Below are positions 23,931 to 33,411 of a stretch of DNA of 64,000 nt, in pieces. The position numbers and the translations under genes were made by a program. The notes beneath the pieces were generated by a model. It was not told where the DNA came from, made no database searches, and saw only the letters and a list, made by a program, of their open reading frames with translations. Each line of letters starts with the position of its first letter. Position 1 is the first letter of the stretch. The stretch covers positions 1 through 64,000 of the forward strand of contig JBAWEQ010000066.1 in NCBI GenBank assembly GCA_049591295.1, written 5' to 3'. The stretch is from DTPS01 sp049591295 (GTDB lineage: Bacteria > Acidobacteriota > UBA4820 > DSQY01).

Positions 23931-25763
23931 ATGGCTGAAATTCGGACCCTGTGTGACCTGTATTTCAACACCGTGGACAACCTGAAAAGGCCGGACCTCC
24001 TGGTACGCAAGAAGAAGGGGCTCTGGGAGGTGGTGTCCTCCGAGGAGGTGGCCCGGACGGTGGAGCAGTTCTCCTGCGGCCTCATGGCCCTGGGGGTGAA
24101 GCCGGGCGACAAGGTGGCCCTGATCTCGGAGGACCGCCCCAAGTGGTTCATGGCCGACTACGCCATTCTCACCGCGGCCGCGGTCAACGTGCCGCTCTAC
24201 GCCACGCTGAACGCCGTCGAGAGCGCCTACATCGTGGCCAACTCGGACGCCGAGGTGGCCATCGTCTCCAACGAGGACCAGGCCAACAAACTCCTCTCCC
24301 AGAAAGACTCCCTGAAGCGCCTTCGGAACATCGTGATCATGGATCCCCCTCCGAAGGGGCTTGGCGAGCTGCTGCCCTGGGACACCATCCTTCAGTGGGG
24401 ACAGGATTTCGCGGCCAAGAACCCGGGGGTGCACCGCAGGGTGGCCGGCACGGTGAAGCCGGAGGACCTGGCGACGATCATCTACACGTCTGGGACCACG
24501 GGCGTGCCGAAGGGCGTCCTGCTCGAACACAAGTGCTTCGTGGAGAACTGCCGGGCCGGCATGCAGTACCTGGCCATCGACGAGAACGACCGGGCCCTCG
24601 TCTTCCTACCGCTCAGCCACTCCTTCGAGCGCATGATCGACTACTGCTTCTTCTGGAAGGGCATGAGCATCGCCTACGCGGAGAGCATCGACAAGGTCGC
24701 CGAGAACCTGGCCGAGGTGAAGCCCACGGTCATGGCGGCCGTTCCTCGCCTCTACGAGAAGGTCTACGCGCGCCTCATGGAGCAGGCCGCGCACTCCTCC
24801 CGCCTCAAGAAGGGCCTCATCCATTGGAGCATGGACACCCTTAGCGCGTGGGCCGAGGCGAAGAAGGGCGGGAGGGTCCCGGCCGGCTTGGCCTTCAGGA
24901 GGGCCATCGCCGACAAGATCCTGGCGAAGAAGCTGCGGGAGAAGGTCGGCGGGCGGATCCGCTTCTTCGTCTCGGGCGGAGCCCCCCTCCCTCGGCACCT
25001 CGCGGTGTTCTTTTACGGCTGCGGCCTCCCCATCGCCGAGGGCTACGGCCTGACGGAGACGACGCCCGTCGTCACCGTGAACGAGGTGGATGCCGACGGT
25101 ACCGACCGGATCCGCTTCGGCTCGCCCGGGCGCGCCCTCACCAACGTGGAGGTCCGCATCGCCGAGGACGGGGAGCTCTGGGTGCGGGGTCCCAATGTCA
25201 TGAGCGGCTATTACAAGATGCCGGCGGAAACGCGCGAGGTGCTCACGGAGGACGGCTGGTTCGCCACGGGCGACATCGCCCGCCTCGACGAGGACGGCTA
25301 CCTTTTCATCACGGACCGGAAGAAGGAGCTCATCGTCACGGCGGGCGGCAAGAACGTGGCGCCGCAGCCCATCGAGAACCTCCTCAAGATGAACAAGTAC
25401 GTCTCCCAGTCGGTCCTCATCGGCGATCGGCGCCCCTACATCACCGCCCTGATCGTTCCCAACTGGGACAACGTCATCGACTATGCCCACTCCAAGGGCG
25501 TGAACAAGATCGACCCGCGGGACCTGGTGGAGGACCCGGTGGTCAAGCACCTGTTCGGCCACGTCATCGAACGGGCCAACGCCGACCTGTCTCGCTACGA
25601 GCAGGTGAAGCGCTGCAAGCTGCTGCCCAGGGAGCTCAGCCAGGAGGAGGGGGAGCTGACGCCCACCCTGAAGGTCAAGCGGCGGGTGATCGACGAACGG
25701 TATGCCCATCTCATCGAAGAGCTCTACGCGGCGAACGGGAACCACGAAGAGCGCTGCGACTGA
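23931..25763 (+). CDS. Long-chain fatty acid-CoA ligase (AMP-forming)
   Basis: 610-residue ANL-superfamily enzyme that activates long-chain fatty acids to acyl-CoA through an acyl-adenylate. Motifs in order: the P-loop-like TIIYTSGTTGVPKG (about 182-195), FLPLSHSFERM, the adenine-contact GYGLTETTPVV, the hinge TGDIARLDEDGYLFITDRKKELI with the family Asp, and near the C-terminus a Lys-containing LTPTLKVKRR that supplies the catalytic lysine. It is of the FadD15/FAA type with a lid insertion. ATG 23931 follows GGAGGAGGGGG. recG starts inside its 3' end. Lipid use or remodelling fits the downstream lnt and AsmA-like genes. Confidence 0.92.
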   Translation: MAEIRTLCDLYFNTVDNLKRPDLLVRKKKGLWEVVSSEEVARTVEQFSCGLMALGVKPGDKVALISEDRPKWFMADYAILTAAAVNVPLYATLNAVESAYIVANSDAEVAIVSNEDQANKLLSQKDSLKRLRNIVIMDPPPKGLGELLPWDTILQWGQDFAAKNPGVHRRVAGTVKPEDLATIIYTSGTTGVPKGVLLEHKCFVENCRAGMQYLAIDENDRALVFLPLSHSFERMIDYCFFWKGMSIAYAESIDKVAENLAEVKPTVMAAVPRLYEKVYARLMEQAAHSSRLKKGLIHWSMDTLSAWAEAKKGGRVPAGLAFRRAIADKILAKKLREKVGGRIRFFVSGGAPLPRHLAVFFYGCGLPIAEGYGLTETTPVVTVNEVDADGTDRIRFGSPGRALTNVEVRIAEDGELWVRGPNVMSGYYKMPAETREVLTEDGWFATGDIARLDEDGYLFITDRKKELIVTAGGKNVAPQPIENLLKMNKYVSQSVLIGDRRPYITALIVPNWDNVIDYAHSKGVNKIDPRDLVEDPVVKHLFGHVIERANADLSRYEQVKRCKLLPRELSQEEGELTPTLKVKRRVIDERYAHLIEELYAANGNHEERCD

Positions 25764-27882
25764 TACGCCCTCCAGGCGGGCCCCTCCCGGCCAGGGCCTC
25801 CAGGGGCTGCCGGGGGTGGGCCCGGCCACGGCGCGGAGTCTGGCGGCCGCGGGGCTCGTCACCCGCGACGATCTGCTGTGGTGGCTTCCCCTCCGGTTCG
25901 AAGACCGCCGCCATCCCGTCCCCATCGCCTCACTCACCCCCGGCGGGACGGCTTGCGTGAGGGCCAAGCTCCTCGCCGTCACCTCCCGAAGCGCCAAGCG
26001 CAGGGGGGTGCACGTCACCGAGGCGCTGGTTGCGGACGCCACAGGGAACATCCACGTGGTGTGGTTCAACCAGCCCTGGCTCAAGGAATCCCTTCCTCAA
26101 GGCACGGAGCTTTTCCTCTTCGGGAGGGTCGATCTCTTTTCCGTCCGAGGCGGGCTGAGGCTCGAGCTGGAGAGCCCGGAGGTGGAGAAGGTGCCCTCGC
26201 CGGGCGAGGCCGCCATCCACCTGGATCGGATCGTCCCCGTCTACAAAAAGGCCGGGAACCTTCACGGCAAGGCTTTCCGCACGCTCATGTTCCGGGTTTT
26301 CGAAGCGGGGCACCCCATTCCGGAGGTGCTCCCGAGGGCCCTGTTGCGGGAGGAGGGCTGGGCGGACCGCGGAGAGGCATTTCTCAAGGCCCATTTCCCT
26401 GATGACGGCGAGTCATTGGAAGACCTGGCGGCGGTCAAGACGCCCGCCTATAGGCAGCTCGCCTTCGAGGAGATGCTTGGGCTTCAGTCCTCCCTCCTGG
26501 CGGCTCGGCAGGAGAGGAAGAGCCTGAGCGGGGTGGTCATCCGCCCCGATCCCGCCACCGGCGATCTCTTGCGCAGGCTCCTGCCCTTTCACCTGACGGG
26601 GGCGCAGCGCCGCGTGCTCAAGGAGATCGTCTCGGACCTGGAGTCGCCCGTGCCCATGTACCGGCTCCTGCACGGGGACGTGGGAAGCGGGAAGACGGTG
26701 GTGGCGTTCCTGGCCATGATCATGGCCGCGCACCAGGGCTTCCAGGCGGCCTTCATGGCGCCCACTGAGGTGCTCGCCGGCCAGCAGTTCAAGAAACTGC
26801 AAGCCATGGCCGGGCCCTCGGGGATGCCCGTGGGGTTCCTGACGGCGGCCGTGAAGGGGAAGGCGCGCAGGGATCTCCTGGCCGACCTCGCCTCCGGAGA
26901 GATGCGGCTGGTCGTGGGTACGCACAGTCTCTTTCAGGAGGGAGTGGACTACGCTTCCCTGGGCATGGTCGTCATCGACGAGCAGCACCGCTTCGGCGTG
27001 GTTCAGCGCGCGCGGCTGGTGGCGAAGGGGAGGGAGCCCAACGTCCTGGTCATGTCGGCCACGCCCATTCCGCGGAGCCTGGCCCTGACCCTCTACGGCG
27101 ATCTGGATCTGAGCGTCCTGGATGAGCTGCCGCCCGGGCGCCGGGAGGTGGTGACGGCGGTCCGAGACCCATCGGCGCGCCACCGGGTGGAGGAGTTCCT
27201 GCGGCGCGAGATGGACGCGGGGCGCCAGGTCTTCGTCATCTACCCGCTGGTGGAGGAGTCGGCGGCCACCGACCTCCAGGCCGCCACTCAGGGGTTCCAG
27301 CGCCTGACGGCGGGGCCGTTCCGGGGGTACCCGGCGGCCCTCCTCCACGGCCGCATGAAGCCGCGGGAGAAGGAGGCCGTGATGGAGCGCTTGAGGAGCG
27401 GCGAGATCCGGCTCCTCGTGGCCACCTCCGTGGTCGAGGTGGGGGTGGACCTGCCCGAGGCCTCGGTCATGATGATCGAACACGCCGAACGGTTCGGTCT
27501 GGCCCAGCTCCACCAGTTCCGGGGCCGGGTCGGCCGGGCCGGCCACAAAGGATTCTGCATCCTGATGCAAGGTCCGGACGCCGGAGACGAGGCGCTGAAG
27601 CGCCTCAAGGTCCTGGAAGGCACCCGCGACGGGTTCGCCATCGCGGAGGCCGACCTCCGGCTCCGCGGAGCTGGAGAGCCGGCGGGCACCCGGCAGTGGG
27701 GAGGGGGCGGCTTCCGGCTGGCCAATCCGCTGCGAGATTTTGATATGCTTCAGAAGGCGAGGAATTGGGCGGCCCGGCTGGCCGCCCCGGATTTCACGTG
27801 GGATGCGGACGAGAAGGAGCGATTCAACCGATGGCTCGAAGAGTGGCAAGCGCGCTGGGGTTCCTTGGGTCGGATCGGCTGA
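25702..27882 (+). CDS. recG: ATP-dependent DNA helicase RecG
   Basis: 726 residues. An N-terminal wedge/OB region starts at LQGLPGVGPATARSLAAAG (about 33-51) and continues through HVVWFNQPWL, which forms the fork-binding wedge. The superfamily 2 helicase core follows with Walker A GDVGSGKT, DEQHRFG (motif II), SATPIPRSL (motif III), and the C-terminal GRVGRAGHKG (motif VI) and a TRF-like end. RecG remodels stalled forks and Holliday junctions. The ATG at 25702 lies inside the ligase gene (62-base overlap); no later ATG precedes the conserved region, so a downstream non-ATG start is possible. Confidence 0.93.
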   Translation: MPISSKSSTRRTGTTKSAATDTPSRRAPPGQGLQGLPGVGPATARSLAAAGLVTRDDLLWWLPLRFEDRRHPVPIASLTPGGTACVRAKLLAVTSRSAKRRGVHVTEALVADATGNIHVVWFNQPWLKESLPQGTELFLFGRVDLFSVRGGLRLELESPEVEKVPSPGEAAIHLDRIVPVYKKAGNLHGKAFRTLMFRVFEAGHPIPEVLPRALLREEGWADRGEAFLKAHFPDDGESLEDLAAVKTPAYRQLAFEEMLGLQSSLLAARQERKSLSGVVIRPDPATGDLLRRLLPFHLTGAQRRVLKEIVSDLESPVPMYRLLHGDVGSGKTVVAFLAMIMAAHQGFQAAFMAPTEVLAGQQFKKLQAMAGPSGMPVGFLTAAVKGKARRDLLADLASGEMRLVVGTHSLFQEGVDYASLGMVVIDEQHRFGVVQRARLVAKGREPNVLVMSATPIPRSLALTLYGDLDLSVLDELPPGRREVVTAVRDPSARHRVEEFLRREMDAGRQVFVIYPLVEESAATDLQAATQGFQRLTAGPFRGYPAALLHGRMKPREKEAVMERLRSGEIRLLVATSVVEVGVDLPEASVMMIEHAERFGLAQLHQFRGRVGRAGHKGFCILMQGPDAGDEALKRLKVLEGTRDGFAIAEADLRLRGAGEPAGTRQWGGGGFRLANPLRDFDMLQKARNWAARLAAPDFTWDADEKERFNRWLEEWQARWGSLGRIG

Positions 27883-29384
27883 GGTGGCCGCTCTCCCTGC
27901 TTCTCGGAGTTCTGCTCTGGGCCGCCTCCCTTCCTCCATACGGGATCGGGATCTTGGCCGTCCTGGCTTTCGTGCCCCTGCTGTATTCGCTGCCCGGCGT
28001 GCCCATGGCCAAAGTGCTGTCGAAGGGTTGGCTGGCGGGGACCCTGTGGGAGTTCAGCACCCTGTGGTGGCTCATTCCAACGCTGGTCCGGTACGGGAAC
28101 ATCGCCGAGCCGATCGCCCTCCTTCTGGTCCTGGGCATGTGCGGGGTCCTCGGGCTCTACATGGCGGGCTTTCTTGGGACCATGGCCTTTCTGGTGAAGC
28201 GGCGCGGCGATTGGGCCATCGTCCTGGCTCCCTTCGCCTGGGTCCTCTGGGAGTGGCTGCGGGGCGTCCTCCTCAGCGGCTTTCCCTGGTGGGGGCCGGG
28301 ATACGCGCTGAGCCTCTACCCCGCGTTTCTGCAAGGAACCCGGCTCTTCGGAATTCTGGGGCTCTCCTTCCTGGCCCTCCTCGGCTCTGCCGCAGTCGCC
28401 CTGTACCTCAGGGATCGGCATAGCACGGTCGCCCTCGTGGCAGTTCCCGCCGCGCTGCTCCTCCTCGTGGGTTCCTATCTGGTGGGTGCGTGGTGGAACG
28501 CCCAGCCCGTGGAGCCGAAGCCGACCATGCCGGTGGGCTATCTGCAGCCCCAAATCCCGCAGAACCGCAAGTGGGACCCCCAATTTTCCGGCATGATCCT
28601 GAAGCGGACGTTGGATCTCTCCATGGCCTTTCAACACTATGGCCTGAAGCTCCTGGTCTGGCCCGAATCCAGCACGCCCTTCGAATGGGACGCCGACGCC
28701 ACCTACCGCCAGGCCGTGGCGAAGGTGGCCGGCGCTATCAACTCCCCGATCTTGGTGGGGAGCGTCCTCTCTTCCAGCGACGGCTACCAGAACGGCGCCG
28801 TGCTGGTCATGCCCGACGGCAAGGAGGCGGGGCGCTACGCCAAGACTCACCTCGTGCCCTTCGGCGAGTATGTGCCCCTCCGCCAGTGGCTCTTCTTCGC
28901 CAGACCCATCGTGGAGGAGGTCGGGGAGTTCGCTCCGGGCCACAGTCTTCAGCCCCTCTCCCTGCCGGGGGGAAAGGTGGGGGTCACTATCTGTTATGAA
29001 GGCATCTTCCCGTCCCTCGTGCGCCGGGAGGTCCGAAACGGGGCCCAGCTCCTGGTGAACATGACCAACGATGCCTGGTACCGGGGTACGCCCGGACCCG
29101 ACCAGGACTTCCTCATCCAGCGGGTCCGGGCGGTGGAGAACGATCGCTATCTGATCCGCAGCGCCAACGGGGGGATCAGCGGCGTTGTCACCCCGCGCGG
29201 CCAACTCCAGGCCGCCACCCCGAAGGGCCAGCCCGCTTCCTTCTGGGGATTGGTGGAGTTCCGGTCCACGAGGACCCTGTGGGACCGTGTCGGCAATGCC
29301 TGGCTTCTGCTGCCTCTGCTCGTGGTACTCTTTTTCGCCCGGCCGTCCCGGGCCGACCAGCCCGGAGCACGGCTCTCTCCATGA
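27831..29384 (+). CDS. lnt: Apolipoprotein N-acyltransferase Lnt
   Basis: 517 residues. About eight hydrophobic segments in the first 215 residues and near the end, with a periplasmic nitrilase-type domain between. The catalytic triad is visible: Glu in LVWPESSTPFE, Lys in YAKTHLVPFGEYVPL, and Cys in GVTICYEGIF. Lnt adds the third acyl chain to lipoproteins at the outer face of the inner membrane, which supports a diderm envelope. ATG 27831 is preceded by AAGGAG at a long spacing and overlaps recG by 52 bases; the 3' end overlaps the next gene (ATGA). A longer frame from 27765 is unlikely. Confidence 0.93.
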   Translation: MARRVASALGFLGSDRLRWPLSLLLGVLLWAASLPPYGIGILAVLAFVPLLYSLPGVPMAKVLSKGWLAGTLWEFSTLWWLIPTLVRYGNIAEPIALLLVLGMCGVLGLYMAGFLGTMAFLVKRRGDWAIVLAPFAWVLWEWLRGVLLSGFPWWGPGYALSLYPAFLQGTRLFGILGLSFLALLGSAAVALYLRDRHSTVALVAVPAALLLLVGSYLVGAWWNAQPVEPKPTMPVGYLQPQIPQNRKWDPQFSGMILKRTLDLSMAFQHYGLKLLVWPESSTPFEWDADATYRQAVAKVAGAINSPILVGSVLSSSDGYQNGAVLVMPDGKEAGRYAKTHLVPFGEYVPLRQWLFFARPIVEEVGEFAPGHSLQPLSLPGGKVGVTICYEGIFPSLVRREVRNGAQLLVNMTNDAWYRGTPGPDQDFLIQRVRAVENDRYLIRSANGGISGVVTPRGQLQAATPKGQPASFWGLVEFRSTRTLWDRVGNAWLLLPLLVVLFFARPSRADQPGARLSP

Positions 29385-32300
29385 GCGCCCCGCGCCGGCT
29401 CCGCCGGCTCGTGGCATGGGCGACCTACACGGTCCTGATTCTGGGGCTCCTTCAGGAGGGCGCAGGATGGGCGGCGTCGGCCTGGCTGGGCCATTGGCTG
29501 GGCACGAGGCCGCCCGTCCGCGTTCACCTCCTGGCCCTCAACGTCTCGTCCCCGGAAGGTTCCGGCCTCTTCCGGGGCGTCGGTGTGCGGTGGTCGGGGG
29601 TCCGCGTGGACCTTTGGGGACGGCTGAGCGCCGAGGACGCCGAGCTGGGTCCGGTGAAGGCCCCCCTCCTGTCGCTGAAGGATCTGAGGCTGGGAAATCT
29701 CTGGGGGCTTCCGACGGGGGGAGTCGCAAGGATCGCGGTGAGGCCGTTCGCGGCGGGATGGGCCTCTCTCGGCCAAGGCGCGGGAAGCCCTCAAGGCTGG
29801 ATATTGAACGTGCCCCTGGATCTTCAGGCCGGAGATCTTCGCATCGAAAGTCCTGCGGGTCTCTGGCAGGGAAGCGGATGGGTGGGCGGCCGGCGAGGGG
29901 GAGGGGAGGGCGCCTGGGCCGCTCGCTTGAGCGGCGCAACCGGAGTGCTGGACCTCTCCGGAAGCTGGAGCCCGGCAGGAGGATCCGCCGACCTGCTCTT
30001 CCTCAGCGGAGGGAAGACTCTGGCCATCGGCCGGTGCGGCTGGACTCCGGACCAAATCTCCACCGAACTGGAGGGCTGGCCCAACGGCCAGAGTTGGGGG
30101 GTTGAGGGAAGGGTCATGAGGGGCGGCAACGCCCAATTCGCCCTCTGGAATCCGGGGTCACTGGAAGGCGGCGGGGTCGCCTGTGCGGTGGTGGCCCTGG
30201 GAGGAGCTCCCGGTGCCCCCGGAAGCTTGATCAGATATCTGGCGGGAGAATTGCGCCTGGCCTCGCCGATGGTGAAGGGAATCGGCCGCATCCAAGACCC
30301 GATCCTCACGTTACATTATCATCCAACCCTTCACGAATCGGGGCATGCATCCACTTGCATTTCCGCCTCCCTGCATGGTCTGTGGTCAGACTCCCGTGGG
30401 GGCGCCCCCATGCCGCTGCGGGCCAACCTGGATTGGATGGAAACGGAGGGCAAGGCATGGAGCCTGGGATTCTCGGCAGACACGGGACGGGCCAGAAACG
30501 CTCCGCCTTCGGGCGCCCCTCGCCTCGCGGGATGGTTAGCACCCGGAACGGGAGGCTATCCAGTGGGTTCGATGACCCTTCGTTGGGGAAAATTGGGAGC
30601 AGATTTTCGCTCCACGTTCACTGCGGGGAAGCTCTTGCTATCGGGAACACTGCGGGGTCCATCGGGGAGCATGGACGTGCAGGGCGAGGCGCGTGGGAAG
30701 GCCTGGACCCTGCGGGGGAAGGGAGCTTGGCGGGGTACGGGCGGGGTCTGGCCGATGCCCGCAGGAGGCCTGGTGGGTACCCTTTCCGCGTCTGGGGAAG
30801 GCACCGCCCTGCGCACGCTGGATCTGGATGCCAAGGGAGGAGGGTCTTGGCGCTTTCGGAGTCAAGATGGAGTCTGGAGCGCGGACGTCTCCGGGGGACA
30901 GCTCAGGGGAAGCAAGCTGTCCCTTGAGGGGGTCCAGGTGAAGGTCGCGGGTGAGGGCGGCCGCTGGCAAGGGGCGCTGAAGGTGGCGCGCGCCGAAGCC
31001 TGGGGCAAGGAGCTCAAGGATCTGGCTCTCTCGGGAAGTGGAAAGGAGGGGCGCGCGGATGCCGATTTCTCCGCCGGGCTCCCCTTCCTGGAAGGCCAAG
31101 CTCGCGGCAGCCTTCACCTGGACGATCTTGGCGGCGCGGTCCGAGCGAGACTCAGCCAGGCGAACCTCTCGCTCTTCGGCGGCCAGCTCGTCGTCAAGGG
31201 ATTGGATGTGCCCTTCGCTCCCCTGACGGCTCGGCAGGGAGACTGGCGCTGCGAGGGGATCTCGCTCCGCTCGGAGCAGTTGGGCGCAGCGGAGGGAGTG
31301 TGGAAGATCAATCCCGCGGCCTCCAGCTACGGCCTCCAGGCGGCGGGAAGCCACTGGGGCGGCCCATGGCAGGCCACGGTGGAGTCGGCCGCCGGAGCCG
31401 CGCCGCGGGCGTCCATCCGGCTGAAGGACGTGGAAGCCAAGCCCATGGCCGATTTCCTTCGCGCTACCGTGCCGATGCCCTTCAGCGTGGCCAGGGGCAG
31501 GGCCGATGTGGAAGGCGACGCCGACCTGGGAGAGAGCCCGCCCGCCATCAAGGGGAGGCTGACCGTCAGAAACTCCACTCTTCAGTTCGGAAGCCCGGAC
31601 CGAACCCTGCGCAAGCTCTCCGGGCTGATGCTGATCGATTACGGCAAGCAGGGGCTGGCGCTGCGCACCGAAGGGGCAAGCCTTGAGGGCGGCAAGCTGC
31701 CCGTGAAGGCCGAGGCCCAATCGGTCGGCGGAGGCCTTCGCCTCCAGTTTTCGGTCCCAAGGGTCGCCGCGGCGGAGCTCCAGAACGCCTTCTTCGACTT
31801 CCTGCCAGAGTATCTGGGTTACGGGACACTTGAAGGACAAGGCGCCGTTTCCGGAAGCCTCGACCTCACGGGGAGCCAGCCCATCCTGCGGTGCAACCTG
31901 GAGCTGATCGGCGCCAGCTTTCTCTCTGAAGATAAATCGCTCAAGGTGGCGGGGATGGAAGGGAGGCTCCCCCTGGAGATCCTCCTCGGCCCGGATACCC
32001 TCGCCATCCCTGGCTTTCAGCAGCGGGGAAGCGTGGATTTCGGGGAGGGCGCGCGGGCCTTGGGCCAGCCTCTTCCAGAGGGCGAAGCTCTCCACATCCG
32101 CCGAGTCCGGTACAGCGTCTTTCACGCCGACGACCTGGAGCTGTCGTCGAGCACCCGGCAGGGGCTCATGGATCTCAGGGCCACCAAAGGGAAGCTGTGG
32201 GACGGAGAGCTGCAGGGCGAGGCCAGGCTTTCTCTGAGCGAAGCAGGCATTCGCTACGCCGGACAGGTCCTGCTCGACCAGGCCAGCCTGAAGGCTTTCT

Positions 32301-32749
32301 GCTCCCAGTCGGGATCGCTGGCGGGTGACTTGTCTGGCGATTTGGACGGCAGCCTCACCTTCGGAGGGGAGGGTCTCGGCCTCAGCCGCGTACGAGCCCT
32401 CGGCGACCTATGGGTCGATCCCAGGGGGTCGGAGCCCATGCTGATCGGGCGCGATTTCCTGGTCCGGATAGGCGGGGAGCGAATAAGAAGCCTTACGCAC
32501 AGCACTACCTTGCCCTATGACCAGGCCTCCCTGCGCTGCGGTCTGGACGGAGGGCAGCTCTCCTTCTACCGGCTCGTGCTCCTGCATGAAGCCAATCCTC
32601 TCAAGGCGATTCTTCGGCAGGATTTCTCTTACGAGGTACGAATTCCCGAGGGGAATACCATCAGCATCTGGCAGTTAATCAACCATATCAAGGCTCTGGA
32701 GACGAGCGCTCCAGAGACGAAGATCCAGGGTCCCGCGGCGGGCCCCTGA
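29381..32749 (+). CDS. Large AsmA/YdbH-like envelope protein
   Basis: 1122 residues. One N-terminal signal-anchor helix (about 8-30), then a very long beta-rich periplasmic region with no cysteine cluster or catalytic motif. The last 350 residues are most conserved-looking: a strand-rich repeat with LSGLMLIDYG, GQGAVSGSLDLTG, and a terminal IPEGNTISIWQLINHI. This layout fits the AsmA/TamB/YdbH group, whose members bridge inner and outer membranes and help move phospholipids. The ATG overlaps the lnt stop, pointing to coupled expression with lipoprotein maturation. Assignment is to the broad superfamily only; DUF748- or YdbH-type cannot be decided by eye. Confidence 0.65.
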   Translation: MSAPRRLRRLVAWATYTVLILGLLQEGAGWAASAWLGHWLGTRPPVRVHLLALNVSSPEGSGLFRGVGVRWSGVRVDLWGRLSAEDAELGPVKAPLLSLKDLRLGNLWGLPTGGVARIAVRPFAAGWASLGQGAGSPQGWILNVPLDLQAGDLRIESPAGLWQGSGWVGGRRGGGEGAWAARLSGATGVLDLSGSWSPAGGSADLLFLSGGKTLAIGRCGWTPDQISTELEGWPNGQSWGVEGRVMRGGNAQFALWNPGSLEGGGVACAVVALGGAPGAPGSLIRYLAGELRLASPMVKGIGRIQDPILTLHYHPTLHESGHASTCISASLHGLWSDSRGGAPMPLRANLDWMETEGKAWSLGFSADTGRARNAPPSGAPRLAGWLAPGTGGYPVGSMTLRWGKLGADFRSTFTAGKLLLSGTLRGPSGSMDVQGEARGKAWTLRGKGAWRGTGGVWPMPAGGLVGTLSASGEGTALRTLDLDAKGGGSWRFRSQDGVWSADVSGGQLRGSKLSLEGVQVKVAGEGGRWQGALKVARAEAWGKELKDLALSGSGKEGRADADFSAGLPFLEGQARGSLHLDDLGGAVRARLSQANLSLFGGQLVVKGLDVPFAPLTARQGDWRCEGISLRSEQLGAAEGVWKINPAASSYGLQAAGSHWGGPWQATVESAAGAAPRASIRLKDVEAKPMADFLRATVPMPFSVARGRADVEGDADLGESPPAIKGRLTVRNSTLQFGSPDRTLRKLSGLMLIDYGKQGLALRTEGASLEGGKLPVKAEAQSVGGGLRLQFSVPRVAAAELQNAFFDFLPEYLGYGTLEGQGAVSGSLDLTGSQPILRCNLELIGASFLSEDKSLKVAGMEGRLPLEILLGPDTLAIPGFQQRGSVDFGEGARALGQPLPEGEALHIRRVRYSVFHADDLELSSSTRQGLMDLRATKGKLWDGELQGEARLSLSEAGIRYAGQVLLDQASLKAFCSQSGSLAGDLSGDLDGSLTFGGEGLGLSRVRALGDLWVDPRGSEPMLIGRDFLVRIGGERIRSLTHSTTLPYDQASLRCGLDGGQLSFYRLVLLHEANPLKAILRQDFSYEVRIPEGNTISIWQLINHIKALETSAPETKIQGPAAGP

Positions 32750-32760
32750 GGGAGGCCCAG

Positions 32761-33393
32761 ATGAAGGGAAGCGCCCGCTGCCAGGCCATCAGGGAGAGGC
32801 TCGCCGAAGCCTACCCGCAGGCCTCGTGTAGCCTCTGCCACCGTGATGCCTACGAGCTTCTGGTGGCCACCATCCTGTCGGCGCAATGCACCGATGAGCG
32901 GGTGAATCGTGTGACGCCCCCCCTCTTTGCGCGCTTCCCCGACGCCACCTCCCTGGCGGCCGCAGACCCGCAGGAGTTGGAGGGGATGATCCGTTCCACC
33001 GGGTTCTACCGGAACAAGGCGAAATCCCTGCTGGGAGCGGCCCGCATGATCGTCGCGGAGCACGGCGGCGAGATACCCGGCACCATGGACGAACTGGTCC
33101 GGCTGCCGGGCGTGGCCAGGAAGACGGCCAACGTGGTTCTGGGAAACGCGTTCTGCAAAAGCGAAGGGGTGGTAGTGGACACGCACGTGGCCCGCCTGGC
33201 GGCGAGGCTCGGGCTCTCCTCCGCCAGGACAGCCGAGAAGATCGAATCGGGCTTGATGCAAAAATTTCAAAGTGAGGACTGGGTGCCTCTGAGCCATCGC
33301 CTGATCGAGCACGGGAGACGGGTGTGCGGAGCCAGAAAGCCGTCCTGCGACCTCTGCCCCCTGGAAGACCTCTGCCCCAGGATCGGGGTGTAA
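32761..33393 (+). CDS. nth: Endonuclease III (DNA glycosylase/AP lyase)
   Basis: 210 residues, normal length. Helix-hairpin-helix LPGVARKTANVVLG carries the catalytic Lys, and the VVDTHVARL motif provides the catalytic Asp. A C-terminal [4Fe-4S] motif C-X6-C-X2-C-X5-C (CGARKPSCDLCPLEDLC) is intact. The enzyme removes oxidised pyrimidines in base excision repair. ATG follows GAGGGAGG and is 11 bases after the AsmA-like stop; cysK follows 18 bases on, so the three may share a transcript. Confidence 0.96.
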   Translation: MKGSARCQAIRERLAEAYPQASCSLCHRDAYELLVATILSAQCTDERVNRVTPPLFARFPDATSLAAADPQELEGMIRSTGFYRNKAKSLLGAARMIVAEHGGEIPGTMDELVRLPGVARKTANVVLGNAFCKSEGVVVDTHVARLAARLGLSSARTAEKIESGLMQKFQSEDWVPLSHRLIEHGRRVCGARKPSCDLCPLEDLCPRIGV

Positions 33394-33411
33394 GAAAGAA
33401 GGAGAACTGCC